Shown here piece after piece: positions 16,592 to 26,206 of a stretch of 64,000 nucleotides of DNA (within the stretch, counting starts at the first letter, position 1; the number at the start of each line of letters is the position of its first letter). The translations under genes were made by a program, and so were the position numbers. This stretch comes from an uncultured Lachnospiraceae bacterium (GTDB lineage Bacteria; Bacillota; Clostridia; Lachnospirales; Lachnospiraceae): positions 1-64,000 of the forward strand of contig CATBDC010000002.1 of assembly GCA_949502235.1 (NCBI GenBank). The letters are read 5' to 3'. The notes under the pieces are model-generated. The model saw nothing but the letters and a program-made list of their open reading frames with translations. It was not told the DNA's origin and ran no database searches.

Positions 16592-17572
16592 CTATTTAAG
16601 AAAATTGTCCGAATAATGGATGGCTTCATCATTTGTTATAAATATGGCATCTACATTATCAAGCTGGTTTACGAGCTTCATTCCTTTTTCATATCCCATA
16701 AGGTAGCAGACAGTGCTTAAGGCATCGGCTGTAAGAGACGAGTCTGTGATAATTGTGACACTGTACAGATTATTTTCACAGGGGAAACCCGTAAAGGGGT
16801 TTAAAACGTGGTGGTAGATTTTCCCGTCTATCTCAAAATACCGCTGATAGTTTCCGGTTGTCACAACAGACTGATCCTTTATTTTCACGGAGGTGATGGG
16901 AGTTCCCGTGTCGTCAAAGGGCCTTTGAATTCCGATATTGTATTTGGAACCATCTGTTTTTGTCCCAAGGACAAGAATATTGCCTCCAAGATCAATGACG
17001 GCATGCTTTACATCGTTTTCTTCTAAATAATCCCTGATGCGGTCCGCAATATATCCCTTTGCAATGGCCCCTACGTCAAGCAGCGTATAGGGATCCGAAA
17101 GTCGTACTGTATTTTCTTCTATAATGATATTTTTATAATTGACATGTGATACGGCTGTCGCCGCAGTCTCCGGGGCGGGCAGGGCAGGTGTTTCTGCCTT
17201 GAAATCCCAGATATTTGACACGGAGCCCACGGTTATATCAAAGATGCCGTTGGATAAATCACTGTAATACAGGCCTTTTTTTATCAATGTCAGTGTATCC
17301 TCGGAAACTTCTACAGGAGCTCCGGCCGCAGTGTTAATCCGGTAAATATCACTGTCTTCTGAAGTTTTGGAAAAAAGTGTATCATAATGCCTGCACAGCT
17401 CTTTCACTCCCTCCAGAACCTCCGGCTTTGCCGGATCTAAAATCTGAACACGGATAACCGTGTCAAACAAGGTATCAGAATACGTCAGCTCTTCCTTGCC
17501 AGGAAGCTTTCCGCAGCCGGACAGCAGAAGAGCTGCGGCACTTATAAGTGCGGTCATTTTTTTATATCTCAT
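16592..17572 (-). CDS. apbE: FAD:protein FMN transferase (ApbE), lipoprotein
   Basis: 326 residues. It cleaves FAD and attaches FMN to a Thr/Ser of target proteins. The N-terminus is a lipoprotein signal peptide (LISAAALLLSGCGK, lipobox Cys at about residue 20), so it works outside the membrane, where RnfG and RnfD are flavinylated. Family motifs: YSDTLFDTVIRVQI, FDITVGSVSNIWDF, DVGAIAKGYIADRI, VIDLGGNILVLGTK and HHVLNPFTGFP. It lies 3 kb from the rnf operon on the opposite strand, separated by unrelated genes. RnfG and RnfD are its obvious local substrates. Confidence 0.92.
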   Translation of the reverse strand: MRYKKMTALISAAALLLSGCGKLPGKEELTYSDTLFDTVIRVQILDPAKPEVLEGVKELCRHYDTLFSKTSEDSDIYRINTAAGAPVEVSEDTLTLIKKGLYYSDLSNGIFDITVGSVSNIWDFKAETPALPAPETAATAVSHVNYKNIIIEENTVRLSDPYTLLDVGAIAKGYIADRIRDYLEENDVKHAVIDLGGNILVLGTKTDGSKYNIGIQRPFDDTGTPITSVKIKDQSVVTTGNYQRYFEIDGKIYHHVLNPFTGFPCENNLYSVTIITDSSLTADALSTVCYLMGYEKGMKLVNQLDNVDAIFITNDEAIHYSDNFLK

Positions 17573-17695
17573 AAAGCACCTCGAAATTTTCTATGATCAG
17601 TATTACTATATCACATTCAAGGTGAAAAGGAAATATATTGTGAAATGATATTGACATTCTGATTCATGTGGTTTTTTTTTGAATAAAATCGGAAA

Positions 17696-17709
17696 CCGAA
17701 TATATTCGG
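17696..17709. promoter_or_regulatory. Palindrome, probable TetR operator
   Basis: CCGAATATATTCGG is a perfect 14-base dyad, 21 bases before the ATG of the TetR-family gene. The position is where a TetR dimer commonly binds to block its own promoter. Confidence 0.5.
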
Positions 17710-17730
17710 AAAAATGAAAGGAGAGATAAG

Positions 17731-18327
17731 ATGCCGAAGAAAAGCTTTTTGAAAATGAAAAAGATGTACAGGGATGTCCTCATCAAATCGGCAACGGAAG
17801 TGTTTAACAGTAAAGACTATCAAAAGCTTAAGGTGGCGGATTTCTGCAAGGGGATGGATTTGCCGACAGGTACATTCTATGAATATTTCGAGAACAAGGA
17901 AGATTTGTGCGTGTATCTTGCAAGTCTTGCGTATGAGAAAAAGTTTGTGGCGCTGGGTAAGGATAATATAGCCCTGTTTGCTTACGAGAAGGAGGAATTC
18001 AGCCTTCTGTCTGACGAGATGGATGATATTGGGGATATTACCTATGATAAGATTCTTCACTGCGGCGTTGGATTTTTTGCAAGGCTTTTTGATGAATATC
18101 TGCTGGACATGATGATGCCTTATAACAGAGAGGGGATTCAGGAGAAAATAGAGGAAGGGACATACCGGGAGGACATTAACGTTGAGCTTGTCTCATACAT
18201 TACAGCCCTTTTGTCTACATTTATACTTCATTATTTTGACAAATACCAGGTAACGGAAAGTAAAAATCGTGAAGACATCATTATGGGGATGATTAGAGCT
18301 GTGGACGAGATTTTGAAGAAAAAGTAA
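17731..18327 (+). CDS. TetR/AcrR family transcriptional regulator
   Basis: 198 residues. The N-terminal helix-turn-helix (about 10-60) ends with LPTGTFYEYFENKEDLCVYL, the classic TetR recognition helix and the K-E-D/L that follows. The C-terminal ligand-binding part is divergent, as usual. GGAGAGATAAG precedes the ATG. It heads a same-strand run of hydrolases, peptidase, transporter and D-serine ammonia-lyase with small gaps, so it probably controls this cluster from the palindrome at 17696. Confidence 0.85.
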   Translation: MPKKSFLKMKKMYRDVLIKSATEVFNSKDYQKLKVADFCKGMDLPTGTFYEYFENKEDLCVYLASLAYEKKFVALGKDNIALFAYEKEEFSLLSDEMDDIGDITYDKILHCGVGFFARLFDEYLLDMMMPYNREGIQEKIEEGTYREDINVELVSYITALLSTFILHYFDKYQVTESKNREDIIMGMIRAVDEILKKK

Positions 18328-18345
18328 AGGTGGGAGGAAGAGAAC

Positions 18346-19485
18346 ATGGAAACAAATGTATTTCCGATGCTGACAGGAAGCTTTCAGGTGGGAATTACTC
18401 ATGAGGAATTTTGGTTTGAGGAAAGGGAGCCGGCAAGGCTTCCGGTTACAATTTTCTATCCTGCAGATGTAAAAAAGGATGGAGTAAAAGAGAAATATGC
18501 TTTCAAGGAGGCAGTCTACGGACTTCCGATCAGTGAGATGAACACGGCCTTTTTCACGGATGCACCCGCAGCAGGGGAGAAGGAGAAATATCCTGTTATC
18601 ATTTTCAATCATGGCTATGGAAGCTACGAGATGTCTGGCAGTGTTTTATGCGGTGAGCTTGCTTCAAGAGGGTATATTGTCGCATCACTGGGACACACGA
18701 GAGAGGCAACGGCAGTAAAATTTAAAGACGGCACTGTCATTTTGATGGACGAAAGGCTTAAGGCAGAGACCCATGAGCCAGGGAAGGAGGCCAGGCTTCT
18801 TGAAATTCTTAAGGAAATAAAAGCCACCCCTGATTGCGATGAGAACGAGGAATTTTTTATAGAAAAGGGGAAGGAATTCAGAGATATACATGAGAAAAAT
18901 GAGCGCATGGCAGTCTGGACAGAGAGAATCAAAAAAGCCCTGGACTATCTGGAGGCTTATAACAGCTTAGACGGCAAAATTCTGGCAGGGCGTATGAATT
19001 TGGAACGGGGAGCTGCGTTAATGGGGCACTCCTTTGGAGGAGCTGCAGCCGCCCCGGCGTGCAGGGAGGATGACAGATTCTGCTGCGGCATCAATATAGA
19101 CGGAGCGGATCTTGAATATGATTATGGGAAGGATATCGGCAAACCCTTTATGACAATCGGAACTCCGGTTACTACAAAGCTTCTGCGGGGAATCTATAAC
19201 AGCAACCAGGCGGATACATACAGGGTATCGGTTGGAAATGTGGAGCATATGGGATTTACGGATCTGGCATTTTTCCCGGAGACTGCGGCGGCGTTAAAGA
19301 TTCCCCTTGGTGAAAGAAGGGCAGAGGATACGTTAAAGATTCTTGTGAAATACCTGGATTTGTTTTTGAAAAAATATCTGTTGGGAGAAGAGACTGCGGA
19401 AGAAGAGGCTGGAGTGAAAGAGACGGAAATAAAAGAGACAGAAATGGAAGATGTGGTTCTTTGCTGCAGGAAGGGAGTGAGATAG
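18346..19485 (+). CDS. Alpha/beta hydrolase, PAF-acetylhydrolase-like
   Basis: 379 residues. The nucleophile elbow is GHSFGGAAA (about residue 228), and an upstream IIFNHGYGSYEMSG is the oxyanion-hole region; ITHEEFWFEEREPARLPVTI with FYPAD near the N-terminus is typical of the platelet-activating-factor acetylhydrolase group. No signal peptide, so probably cytoplasmic. The C-terminal ~25 residues are Glu/Thr-rich repeats (EAGVKETEIKETEMED). Substrate unknown: an ester or amide hydrolase. One base before the next gene. Confidence 0.75.
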   Translation: METNVFPMLTGSFQVGITHEEFWFEEREPARLPVTIFYPADVKKDGVKEKYAFKEAVYGLPISEMNTAFFTDAPAAGEKEKYPVIIFNHGYGSYEMSGSVLCGELASRGYIVASLGHTREATAVKFKDGTVILMDERLKAETHEPGKEARLLEILKEIKATPDCDENEEFFIEKGKEFRDIHEKNERMAVWTERIKKALDYLEAYNSLDGKILAGRMNLERGAALMGHSFGGAAAAPACREDDRFCCGINIDGADLEYDYGKDIGKPFMTIGTPVTTKLLRGIYNSNQADTYRVSVGNVEHMGFTDLAFFPETAAALKIPLGERRAEDTLKILVKYLDLFLKKYLLGEETAEEEAGVKETEIKETEMEDVVLCCRKGVR

Positions 19486-19486
19486 T

Positions 19487-20905
19487 ATGGAAAAAATAAT
19501 TTTAGAGACAAAGGAGAGGTTTTATGTGCCGGGCATCTCGGTGTCAGTGCTCAAAGACAAGGAAAAAATGCACTATGGATTTGGGCTCTCGGATTGTGAA
19601 GCAGATGTAGAGGCGGCCCCGGATACGGTATATTGTATCGGCTCTTCCACAAAGGCATTTACCGCAACTGCTCTTTGCATACTGGCGGCTGAGGGACGGC
19701 TTGACATTGATATGCCGGTGAAGAAGTATCTTACGGAATTTCGGATGTACGATGAATACAGCACGGAGCAGCTTACCATCCGGGATGCCCTCTCCCACAG
19801 AAGCGGACTTCCCAGGCATGATACGAGCTGGCTTAACACTCCGGAAAGAACAACGGCAGAACAGGTGGCGGCGCTTGCGTATATGGAGCCTGCATGGCCG
19901 CTTCGTTACAGATTCCATTATCAAAATCATATGTTTATGGTGGCAACCCTAATTGTGGAGAGGGTGTCAGAAATGTCCTGGGGCGACTTCGTGAAAGAGC
20001 GGATTCTTCGTCCATTGCAGATGAATTCCACATATATTTATGGGGATGAGATCAGAGACGGGGATAAAAAGAAGGCAAGACCGTACATGCTGCGAAAGGA
20101 GAAGCCGGTCCGGATGCCCTACAATTATATGAAAAGCGCAGGAGGGGCAGGTACCATGTATTCTACCACGGAGGATATGTTAAAATGGCTTGATTTCCAC
20201 CTGAACGGAAATGATAAGGTGCTTTCAAAGGAGTGGCTTCATGAGATGCATGAGCCTCAGACCATTATAAGGCCCGGGGAAATCCTTCCGGCAGAATTTC
20301 CGAAGATTCAGTTTACGTCCTACGGCCTGGGCTGGTTTATTGAAAGCTATGAAGGACACAAAATTGTCCATCACGGCGGTACGGTTGAGGGCTTTAAGTC
20401 CGAACAGATATTTGTGCCGGGGAAAAATATCGGGATATCCATGCTGTGCAATCTGAACCAGACAAAGGCGCTGTCAGCTCTGGGATACAGGCTTTTGGAT
20501 GAGCTTTTGGGAGAAGAGCAGTCAGACTGGAACAAAAAATTTCTGGATGCATGCAAAGAGGCGGCAGAGAAGAATTCCGAAGCAATGAAAAGCGCCATGG
20601 AAGCCGCAGGGAAGCTTGTGAAGGAATGTAACGACATGGAGCAGTACAAAGGTACCTATGTGAATAAGGCTTATGGGGAAGCTAAAGTTTCAAATGACGG
20701 GAAACATGTACTTCTTAGTATGATTGGCCTGACGCTTCCCACTCTGCCCACAGGAGAGGACAGCTTCCATCTGATGGTGGAGAGCTATGAGCTTTTCTTC
20801 CCTGTGAAGTTTTTAAGGAATGAAAAAGGAAGAGTATGTGCCCTTCTCATTCCTCTTGAGGAAAATCTAAAGCAGAAGCCCATTCGATTTGAGCGAAAGG
20901 AATAG
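19487..20905 (+). CDS. Serine hydrolase, class C beta-lactamase family
   Basis: 472 residues. All three active-site elements are present: S53-x-x-K in GSSTKAFTA, Y-x-N in HYQNHMF and HGG in IVHHGGTVEGF. No signal peptide, so a cytoplasmic D-amino-acid peptidase, esterase or related hydrolase is more likely than a resistance enzyme. A C-terminal extension of about 110 residues resembles the lipocalin-like add-on (DUF3471 type) found in such proteins. Its neighbours (dipeptide epimerase, M20 peptidase, D-serine ammonia-lyase) favour a role in handling D-amino-acid-containing peptides. Confidence 0.85.
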   Translation: MEKIILETKERFYVPGISVSVLKDKEKMHYGFGLSDCEADVEAAPDTVYCIGSSTKAFTATALCILAAEGRLDIDMPVKKYLTEFRMYDEYSTEQLTIRDALSHRSGLPRHDTSWLNTPERTTAEQVAALAYMEPAWPLRYRFHYQNHMFMVATLIVERVSEMSWGDFVKERILRPLQMNSTYIYGDEIRDGDKKKARPYMLRKEKPVRMPYNYMKSAGGAGTMYSTTEDMLKWLDFHLNGNDKVLSKEWLHEMHEPQTIIRPGEILPAEFPKIQFTSYGLGWFIESYEGHKIVHHGGTVEGFKSEQIFVPGKNIGISMLCNLNQTKALSALGYRLLDELLGEEQSDWNKKFLDACKEAAEKNSEAMKSAMEAAGKLVKECNDMEQYKGTYVNKAYGEAKVSNDGKHVLLSMIGLTLPTLPTGEDSFHLMVESYELFFPVKFLRNEKGRVCALLIPLEENLKQKPIRFERKE

Positions 20906-20913
20906 AGGGAGTT

Positions 20914-21990
20914 ATGAAAATTACGGAAATAAAAGCAGAAAAGATAAAACTGGAATTAAAAGAGCCCCTTAAGGTAGCCTTTGGCGTTGTTCCTTATTCG
21001 GAAAATATTCTTGTGAAAATAGAGACAGACGAAGGGCTCGCCGGGTATGGGGAGGGGGCACCTCTGCCCTTTGTAACGGGAGAGAATATAGACTCGGCAG
21101 CTGCGGCCCTTCAAATGTTTCAAAAGGTTCTTACGGGCATGGACGTCATGGACTTAGAGGGGATTCACAGCCTGATGGACAGGACAATTGCAGGAAATAC
21201 AAGTGTAAAATGTGCAGTGGATCTGGCTCTTTATGACATACGGGGCAAAATGTGCGGCCAGCCTGTATATAAAATACTGGGAGGCTCTGACGGCAGGGTT
21301 ACCAATGATATTACTATCGGAATCGGGAAACCGGAGGATATGGCCAAAAAGGCAAAGGAACGGGTGGAAAAGGATGGCTACAGAGTTCTGAAGATAAAGA
21401 CCGGAATAAGCGTGGAGGAGGATATTGGAGCACTTACGAAAATCAGGGAAGCGGTGGGCCCGGACATCCGCCTTCGTGTGGACGCGAATCAGGGCTATAC
21501 GGTCTGTACGGCGCAGAAGGCGCTGAAAGCATTTACAGCTTTGGGTGTGGAGTCCGCAGAGCAGTGCCTGCCGGCGCAGGATATGGAAGGGGCGGCCTTC
21601 TTAAGGAGGAAGGCTCCGGATATCGCCCTTATGCTGGATGAGAGCATCCACAGCCCGAAAGACGCGGCAAGAGCGGCCAGACTTGAGGCGGCGGATATCT
21701 TTAACATTAAGCTTATGAAGTGTGGAGGACTCTATCCGGCCATGAAGATCAATGCCATAGGGGAGGCCTGGGGCATCGGCTGCATGGTGGGGTGTATGAT
21801 TGAGTCAAAGCTTTCTATTACTGCCGGATTGAGCCTTGCGGCGGCAATGAAAAACATTGCGGATGCGGACTGTGACAGCTTTATGGACTGCAAAGGAGCA
21901 GAAAACATGTACCGGGGCGGATTTACCCATGAGGGAGACAGATTCTTACTTAACGATGCTCCGGGATTTGGGCTGGATATTGATTTTTAG
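20914..21990 (+). CDS. Dipeptide epimerase (enolase superfamily)
   Basis: 358 residues of the mandelate racemase/muconate lactonizing group. The first catalytic Lys is in VLKIKTGI, metal ligands are in RLRVDANQGY, AEQCLPAQD and LDESIH, and the second Lys is in FNIKLMKCGG. This K-x-K ... D, E, D ... K pattern and the length match L-Ala-D/L-Glu-type dipeptide epimerases. These act on murein-derived or other dipeptides. The exact dipeptide cannot be read from sequence. GAGGGAGTT precedes the ATG and the gene begins eight bases after the previous stop. Confidence 0.85.
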   Translation: MKITEIKAEKIKLELKEPLKVAFGVVPYSENILVKIETDEGLAGYGEGAPLPFVTGENIDSAAAALQMFQKVLTGMDVMDLEGIHSLMDRTIAGNTSVKCAVDLALYDIRGKMCGQPVYKILGGSDGRVTNDITIGIGKPEDMAKKAKERVEKDGYRVLKIKTGISVEEDIGALTKIREAVGPDIRLRVDANQGYTVCTAQKALKAFTALGVESAEQCLPAQDMEGAAFLRRKAPDIALMLDESIHSPKDAARAARLEAADIFNIKLMKCGGLYPAMKINAIGEAWGIGCMVGCMIESKLSITAGLSLAAAMKNIADADCDSFMDCKGAENMYRGGFTHEGDRFLLNDAPGFGLDIDF

Positions 21991-22037
21991 GCTGCTGTTA
22001 ACAGAGCGGACAGGAATACTTTTAGCGGAGGATTGTT

Positions 22038-23156
22038 ATGAATGAGAAACGATTTCTTGACAGGCTTATGGAGATGATCGCGATAGACAGTCCGTCCCTT
22101 ATGGAAAAGCCCATGTCAGAGTATCTGATAAAGCATTTTAAAGAGCGGGGGCTTGAGGTGTCAGCAGATGACAGCGGAAGGGAATATGGAAGCAGCGGAC
22201 AAAACGTGCTTGTGCATATTCCGGGCAGTCTTTCCCTTCCTCCCATCTGCTTCAACGCCCACATGGATACCGTGGAACCAGGAAGAGGGATTGAGGCTGT
22301 ATTTGAAGAGGGAAGGCTTAGAAGCGCAGGAGATACCATCCTTGGAGCGGACGATAAGGCGGGAATTGCCATGCTTTTAGAAGCATATGAGGAGCTTAGG
22401 GAGAAAGGGATTCCCCACCGGGAGATGTATTTTCTTTTTACGATAGGCGAAGAAATTATGCGGGGAGCGGACCATTATGATACTTCTGGAATATTGGCAA
22501 AATATATGTTTATTCTTGACGGCGCAGGAGCGCCGAAGTACCTGTGCAGGGCAAGTAAGGGAAAGATGTTTTTAAAATGCCGTTTCCATGGAAAAAGCGC
22601 CCACGCGGGGGTGGATCTTCACGAGGGAATCAATGCGGTATGCATGGCATCGGACGGAGTGGTTTCTATAATGGAGAAAACGGCCGGGCTTAGAAAAGAG
22701 ACGGCCTTAGGAACCACCTTGAATGTCTCTTCCATTCGCGGAGGAGAGGATGGCCCTACCGTCCCCTCGTATGCAGAGGTTACTATAGAGCTTCGTTCCT
22801 TCTCACAGGAAGAAATGGAAGAGCTTTCGAAGATTATAAAAAAAGAGGTATGTATGTCAGCGGAAAAATACGGCGGGAAGGCCTTTGTGGAGGCAGAATC
22901 CGTGTGCAGGCCTTATCATGCCCAGACAGAGGAGTATCTTTATAAGAGGACGGGAGAGGCCATTATAAATGAGGGACTTGACCCTGTGGAGGTTATGACC
23001 GGAGGGAGCAGCGATGGAAACATATTCGGAGAGCGGGGCTTTGTGTGCAGCGGACTGGGAATCGGCATATACAATGTGCACACCACAGAGGAATACATGG
23101 AGCTTGAAGAAACGAAGGCGGCATACAGGATTATGCTGGATATTATGACAAGGTAA
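22038..23156 (+). CDS. M20 family metallopeptidase (peptidase T-like)
   Basis: 372 residues. Zinc and catalytic motifs are visible: FNAHMDTVEPG (His and Asp), GADDKAGIAML (bridging Asp), IGEEIMRG (Glu pair), a late GGSSDGN and VHTTEEYMEL (final His). The layout matches the PepT-like group that removes N-terminal residues from short peptides. In this cluster it would supply the hydrolysis step after epimerisation of a dipeptide. Its stop codon is followed directly by a family-1 repeat hairpin. Confidence 0.85.
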   Translation: MNEKRFLDRLMEMIAIDSPSLMEKPMSEYLIKHFKERGLEVSADDSGREYGSSGQNVLVHIPGSLSLPPICFNAHMDTVEPGRGIEAVFEEGRLRSAGDTILGADDKAGIAMLLEAYEELREKGIPHREMYFLFTIGEEIMRGADHYDTSGILAKYMFILDGAGAPKYLCRASKGKMFLKCRFHGKSAHAGVDLHEGINAVCMASDGVVSIMEKTAGLRKETALGTTLNVSSIRGGEDGPTVPSYAEVTIELRSFSQEEMEELSKIIKKEVCMSAEKYGGKAFVEAESVCRPYHAQTEEYLYKRTGEAIINEGLDPVEVMTGGSSDGNIFGERGFVCSGLGIGIYNVHTTEEYMELEETKAAYRIMLDIMTR

Positions 23157-23161
23157 GACGG

Positions 23162-23189
23162 GTTACTGTGAACAGAAGTGAACAGTAAC
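23162..23189. repeat. Repeat family 1 solo end-hairpin
   Basis: GTTACTGT pairs with ACAGTAAC around GAACAGAAGTGA. It sits in the 59-base gap between the M20 peptidase and the transporter gene and could form a hairpin in the mRNA within the operon. Confidence 0.65.
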
Positions 23190-23215
23190 TAAAATGGTGA
23201 GTCGGAGGGAGAAAC

Positions 23216-24577
23216 ATGACGGAGAGAAAGAAACGGACAGGATATGGTGAAATGAGACTTTCGGAGCGGTGGGCGGCCTGTGCAGTCGGAATGGACACAG
23301 GACTGCTTCCGTATATGATTAATGGATACATTTCCTATTTTTTTACAGATGTAATGCTGATACCGGCGGCATCGCTGGTGGCATTCATGTTTATTGCCAG
23401 AATATTTGACGGAATACAGGATATTGGAATCGGCATCGTGGTGGACAGGATACGAAGGCCGGACGGACAGTGCCGCCCATTTTTTAAATGGTTTGCGTTT
23501 CCGTTTTTCTTATCCAGCGTGCTGTTGTTTTTAAATCCGCCTTTGGGGCAGACCGGGAAGCTTGTATATGCCTTTGTTATGTATATTATGGCGTTGTTTA
23601 TGATTTCCTTCCTCCAGCTTCCTTATGCAACGCAGATCAGTCTCCTTACGAAAGACAGTAAGGAAATCACCACCATCAGCAGTATGAGGTTTCTGACGGC
23701 GGCTGTTGTGTCCGTCCTGGCGGGGATTGTATTTATTCCCCTTTTGACTTTATTCGGCGGCGGGGATAAGGATCAGGGTTTCCTTTTTATGGGGGCGGCA
23801 GTAGGAGCAATCGGAGCCTTAAGCGCGGTATGGCAGTATAAGGGAACGAAGGACAGGCATATTGCCCCGCTTCCAGAGAAGAAAAAGGTATCTGTTCTAA
23901 AGCAGCTTAAATATTTGAATAACATTCCCTGGCTTCTGGGATTAATTATTGTATTGCTAGTGATGTTATCCTATGCATTTAATACGTCCATGGCAATTTA
24001 TTATTTTACATATGTAATACCAAATGAGACACTGGCGGGACTTGCGATTGTAATCGTATTCGCATTTATCGTTCCGGGAAGTATCCTTGCGCCGTCTCTT
24101 AGCAATAAAACAGGGAAGAAGCAGGCGGTTTTAATCGGAATTGGAATCAGTATTTTAGGGAAGCTTGTTATGCTTATGGGAAGTGTACCCTTCCTGTTTG
24201 CAGGACTTGCCATGACTGGCTTCGGTCTTGGGACTGCGATCCCTCTTATGACGGCCCTCATGCCGGATATTGTGGATTATGGGGAGTGGAAACACGGCGT
24301 ATCCACGCCGGGAATCCTGTATTCGGCGGTAAGCCTTGGCTCTAAGGCAGGAAACGGGCTGGCAGTATCCCTGGCCCTTCTGGTGCTTTCTATAGGCGGA
24401 TATGATGCAACCCTTCCGGTACAGCCCCAGTCAGCGCTTACGGCCATCACAAGCGCATATATTTTCGTACCCCTTACCTGTGAGGTGCTCGCTTTTATTA
24501 CCATGAATTTCTACCGTATAGATAAGATGCGGGATAAGATACAGGCAGAGCTTGCGGCGGGACGGGGACAGGCATAG
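23216..24577 (+). CDS. MFS transporter, GPH (glycoside-pentoside-hexuronide) cation symporter type
   Basis: 453 residues, about twelve membrane helices. GPH landmarks are [20 protein letters not shown] near helix 2 (D-x(n)-D-R), CRPFFKW, and [20 protein letters not shown] before helix 10-11. GPH members usually import sugars by Na+ or H+ symport, but here the neighbouring genes are peptide and D-amino-acid enzymes, so a peptide-like or amino-acid-sugar substrate is possible. ATG follows GGAGGGAGAAAC. A 97-base gap separates it from dsdA. Confidence 0.85.
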   Translation: MTERKKRTGYGEMRLSERWAACAVGMDTGLLPYMINGYISYFFTDVMLIPAASLVAFMFIARIFDGIQDIGIGIVVDRIRRPDGQCRPFFKWFAFPFFLSSVLLFLNPPLGQTGKLVYAFVMYIMALFMISFLQLPYATQISLLTKDSKEITTISSMRFLTAAVVSVLAGIVFIPLLTLFGGGDKDQGFLFMGAAVGAIGALSAVWQYKGTKDRHIAPLPEKKKVSVLKQLKYLNNIPWLLGLIIVLLVMLSYAFNTSMAIYYFTYVIPNETLAGLAIVIVFAFIVPGSILAPSLSNKTGKKQAVLIGIGISILGKLVMLMGSVPFLFAGLAMTGFGLGTAIPLMTALMPDIVDYGEWKHGVSTPGILYSAVSLGSKAGNGLAVSLALLVLSIGGYDATLPVQPQSALTAITSAYIFVPLTCEVLAFITMNFYRIDKMRDKIQAELAAGRGQA

Positions 24578-24673
24578 GCGGACTAGAAAATAATGTTCTG
24601 TGGGGACGGGGAACACTGGACACAAAAGGAACTTTTTGTGGTATTATGGAAACAACGGAAAGGAGGGATAGTT

Positions 24674-25957
24674 ATGGAGATTATCAAAAGGCTGCAGAAG
24701 GAAGAGGAGCTTGTGTGGATGAATCCGAAATACAATCAGAACATGGCAGAAGGGCATGGACTTACCATGGCTGATGTAGAGGATGCGGAAAAAAGATTAA
24801 AACGGTTTGCTCCTTTTATTAAGAAATGTTTCCCGGAAACGGCGTCACAGCAGGGAATCATAGAATCCCCACTTGTGGAGATCACGAGAATGAAGGAAGC
24901 CTGCGGCGTGAAGGGAAGGCTTCTTCTCAAGCAGGACAGTGAGCTCTCGGTGGCTGGTTCTGTAAAGGCAAGGGGCGGCATCTATGAGGTTCTGAAGCAT
25001 ACGGAGGAGCTTGCGGTTTTCCATGGGCTCTTAGGCGAAGACCTGGAAAACGAAGACTATGGGAAGCTTGCAGATGAAAGATGCAAAGAGTTCTTTTCGC
25101 AGTATACGATTCAGGCAGGCTCTACGGGGAACTTAGGGCTTAGCATCGGAATTACAAGCGCGGCGGTGGGATATCGTGTGATTATCCACATGTCTGCAGA
25201 CGCAAGAGAGTGGAAGAAAGAGCTTCTAAGGCGCCATGGTGTGACTGTGGTGGAATACGAATCCGATTATAGCGAAGCAGTGGAGAATGGACGAAGGCTC
25301 TCTGACAAAGATCCAAAAAGCTATTTTGTGGATGATGAGAACTCCAGGAACCTGTTCCTTGGATATGCGGTGGCGGCCAGGCGCCTGAAGGTGCAGCTTG
25401 AGGCCCAAAACATAAAGACAGACGGGGAGCATCCGCTGTTTGTCTATATCCCCTGCGGAATCGGGGGAGCTCCGGGAGGAGTGACCTTTGGGCTTAAGGA
25501 GATATTCGGAGAGCATGTGCATTGCTTCTTCGTGGAGCCGTCTAAGGCTCCATGTATGCTCCTTGGCATGGCAACGGGAAAACACAGTGGTATCTGTGTG
25601 CAGGATATCGGCCTTACAGGAATGACCCATGCAGATGGTCTGGCAGTCGGCCGTCCGTCCGGATTCGTAGGAAAAGTAATGGAGCCAAGGCTTTCCGGAA
25701 TCTTTACGGTTGGGGACGGGAGGCTATATGACTACATGCGGCGTCTCAAAGAGACGGAGAACATTTTCATCGAGCCCAGCGCCTGCGCAGCCTTCGAGGG
25801 CCCCGTAAAGCTTATGGAATATAAAGAGACAAAAGCATATCTGGAAAGCCGCGGCCTTACAGAAAAGATGGAAAATTCTGTTCATGTTGCATGGGCCACC
25901 GGAGGGAGGCTTGTGCCGGAGGAGATACGAAAAGAATATGAAGCAACGTATTTATAA
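24674..25957 (+). CDS. dsdA: D-serine ammonia-lyase
   Basis: 427 residues. Converts D-serine (and D-threonine) to the keto acid and ammonia with pyridoxal phosphate. The PLP lysine is in [29 protein letters not shown] holds the phosphate-binding loop; [16 protein letters not shown] and the C-terminal [12 protein letters not shown] are D-serine deaminase signatures. The frame is open from 24593 but ATG 24674 has AGGAGGGATAGTT. Last gene of the TetR-headed cluster, followed by a terminator. It would remove D-serine released from peptides. Confidence 0.93.
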   Translation: MEIIKRLQKEEELVWMNPKYNQNMAEGHGLTMADVEDAEKRLKRFAPFIKKCFPETASQQGIIESPLVEITRMKEACGVKGRLLLKQDSELSVAGSVKARGGIYEVLKHTEELAVFHGLLGEDLENEDYGKLADERCKEFFSQYTIQAGSTGNLGLSIGITSAAVGYRVIIHMSADAREWKKELLRRHGVTVVEYESDYSEAVENGRRLSDKDPKSYFVDDENSRNLFLGYAVAARRLKVQLEAQNIKTDGEHPLFVYIPCGIGGAPGGVTFGLKEIFGEHVHCFFVEPSKAPCMLLGMATGKHSGICVQDIGLTGMTHADGLAVGRPSGFVGKVMEPRLSGIFTVGDGRLYDYMRRLKETENIFIEPSACAAFEGPVKLMEYKETKAYLESRGLTEKMENSVHVAWATGGRLVPEEIRKEYEATYL

Positions 25958-25993
25958 CATTAGAAAACATATAGAATCAAGAATATAGAAACC

Positions 25994-26040
25994 AAAAATC
26001 CGCGGAAGGAATGTTTATTTTTCTTCCGCAGATTTTTTCT
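25994..26040 (+). terminator. Terminator after dsdA
   Basis: ATCCGCGGAAG pairs with CTTCCGCAGAT with one mismatch across a T-rich loop, followed by TTTTTTCT. The T run merges with the left end of a family-2 palindromic element. Confidence 0.7.
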
Positions 26041-26041
26041 G

Positions 26042-26151
26042 CATGTACGGTTGGAATGTCGTTCGGGGGACGGAAGTTTTAAGATGCCCTTCCTAACACA
26101 GACTGGCATCTTAAAAATGCCGTCCTTCGAATGATATTCCAACCGAACATG
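26042..26151. repeat. Palindromic repeat family 2, short element
   Basis: 110 bp bounded by inverted repeats of about 32 bases: CATGTACGGTTGGAATGTCG at the left and its near complement (ATATTCCAACCG then AACATG) at the right. Inside, GGAAGTTTTAAGATGCCC is partly mirrored by GGCATCTTAAAAATGCC. No coding potential. It shares its ends and the next ~35 bases with the longer copy at 60339-60590, so it looks like an internally deleted MITE. Confidence 0.7.
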
Positions 26152-26154
26152 TGA

Positions 26155-26183
26155 TTGCAGAAGCTGAATACTTGTGTTAAAAT
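26155..26183 (+). promoter_or_regulatory. Sigma-A promoter for NusG-II/Gx pair
   Basis: TTGCAG and TAAAAT with a 17-base spacer, ending 23 bases before the ATG at 26207. It begins just outside the family-2 element. Confidence 0.55.
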
Positions 26184-26206
26184 AGAGTGCAGAGAGGTTG
26201 ATAGGT

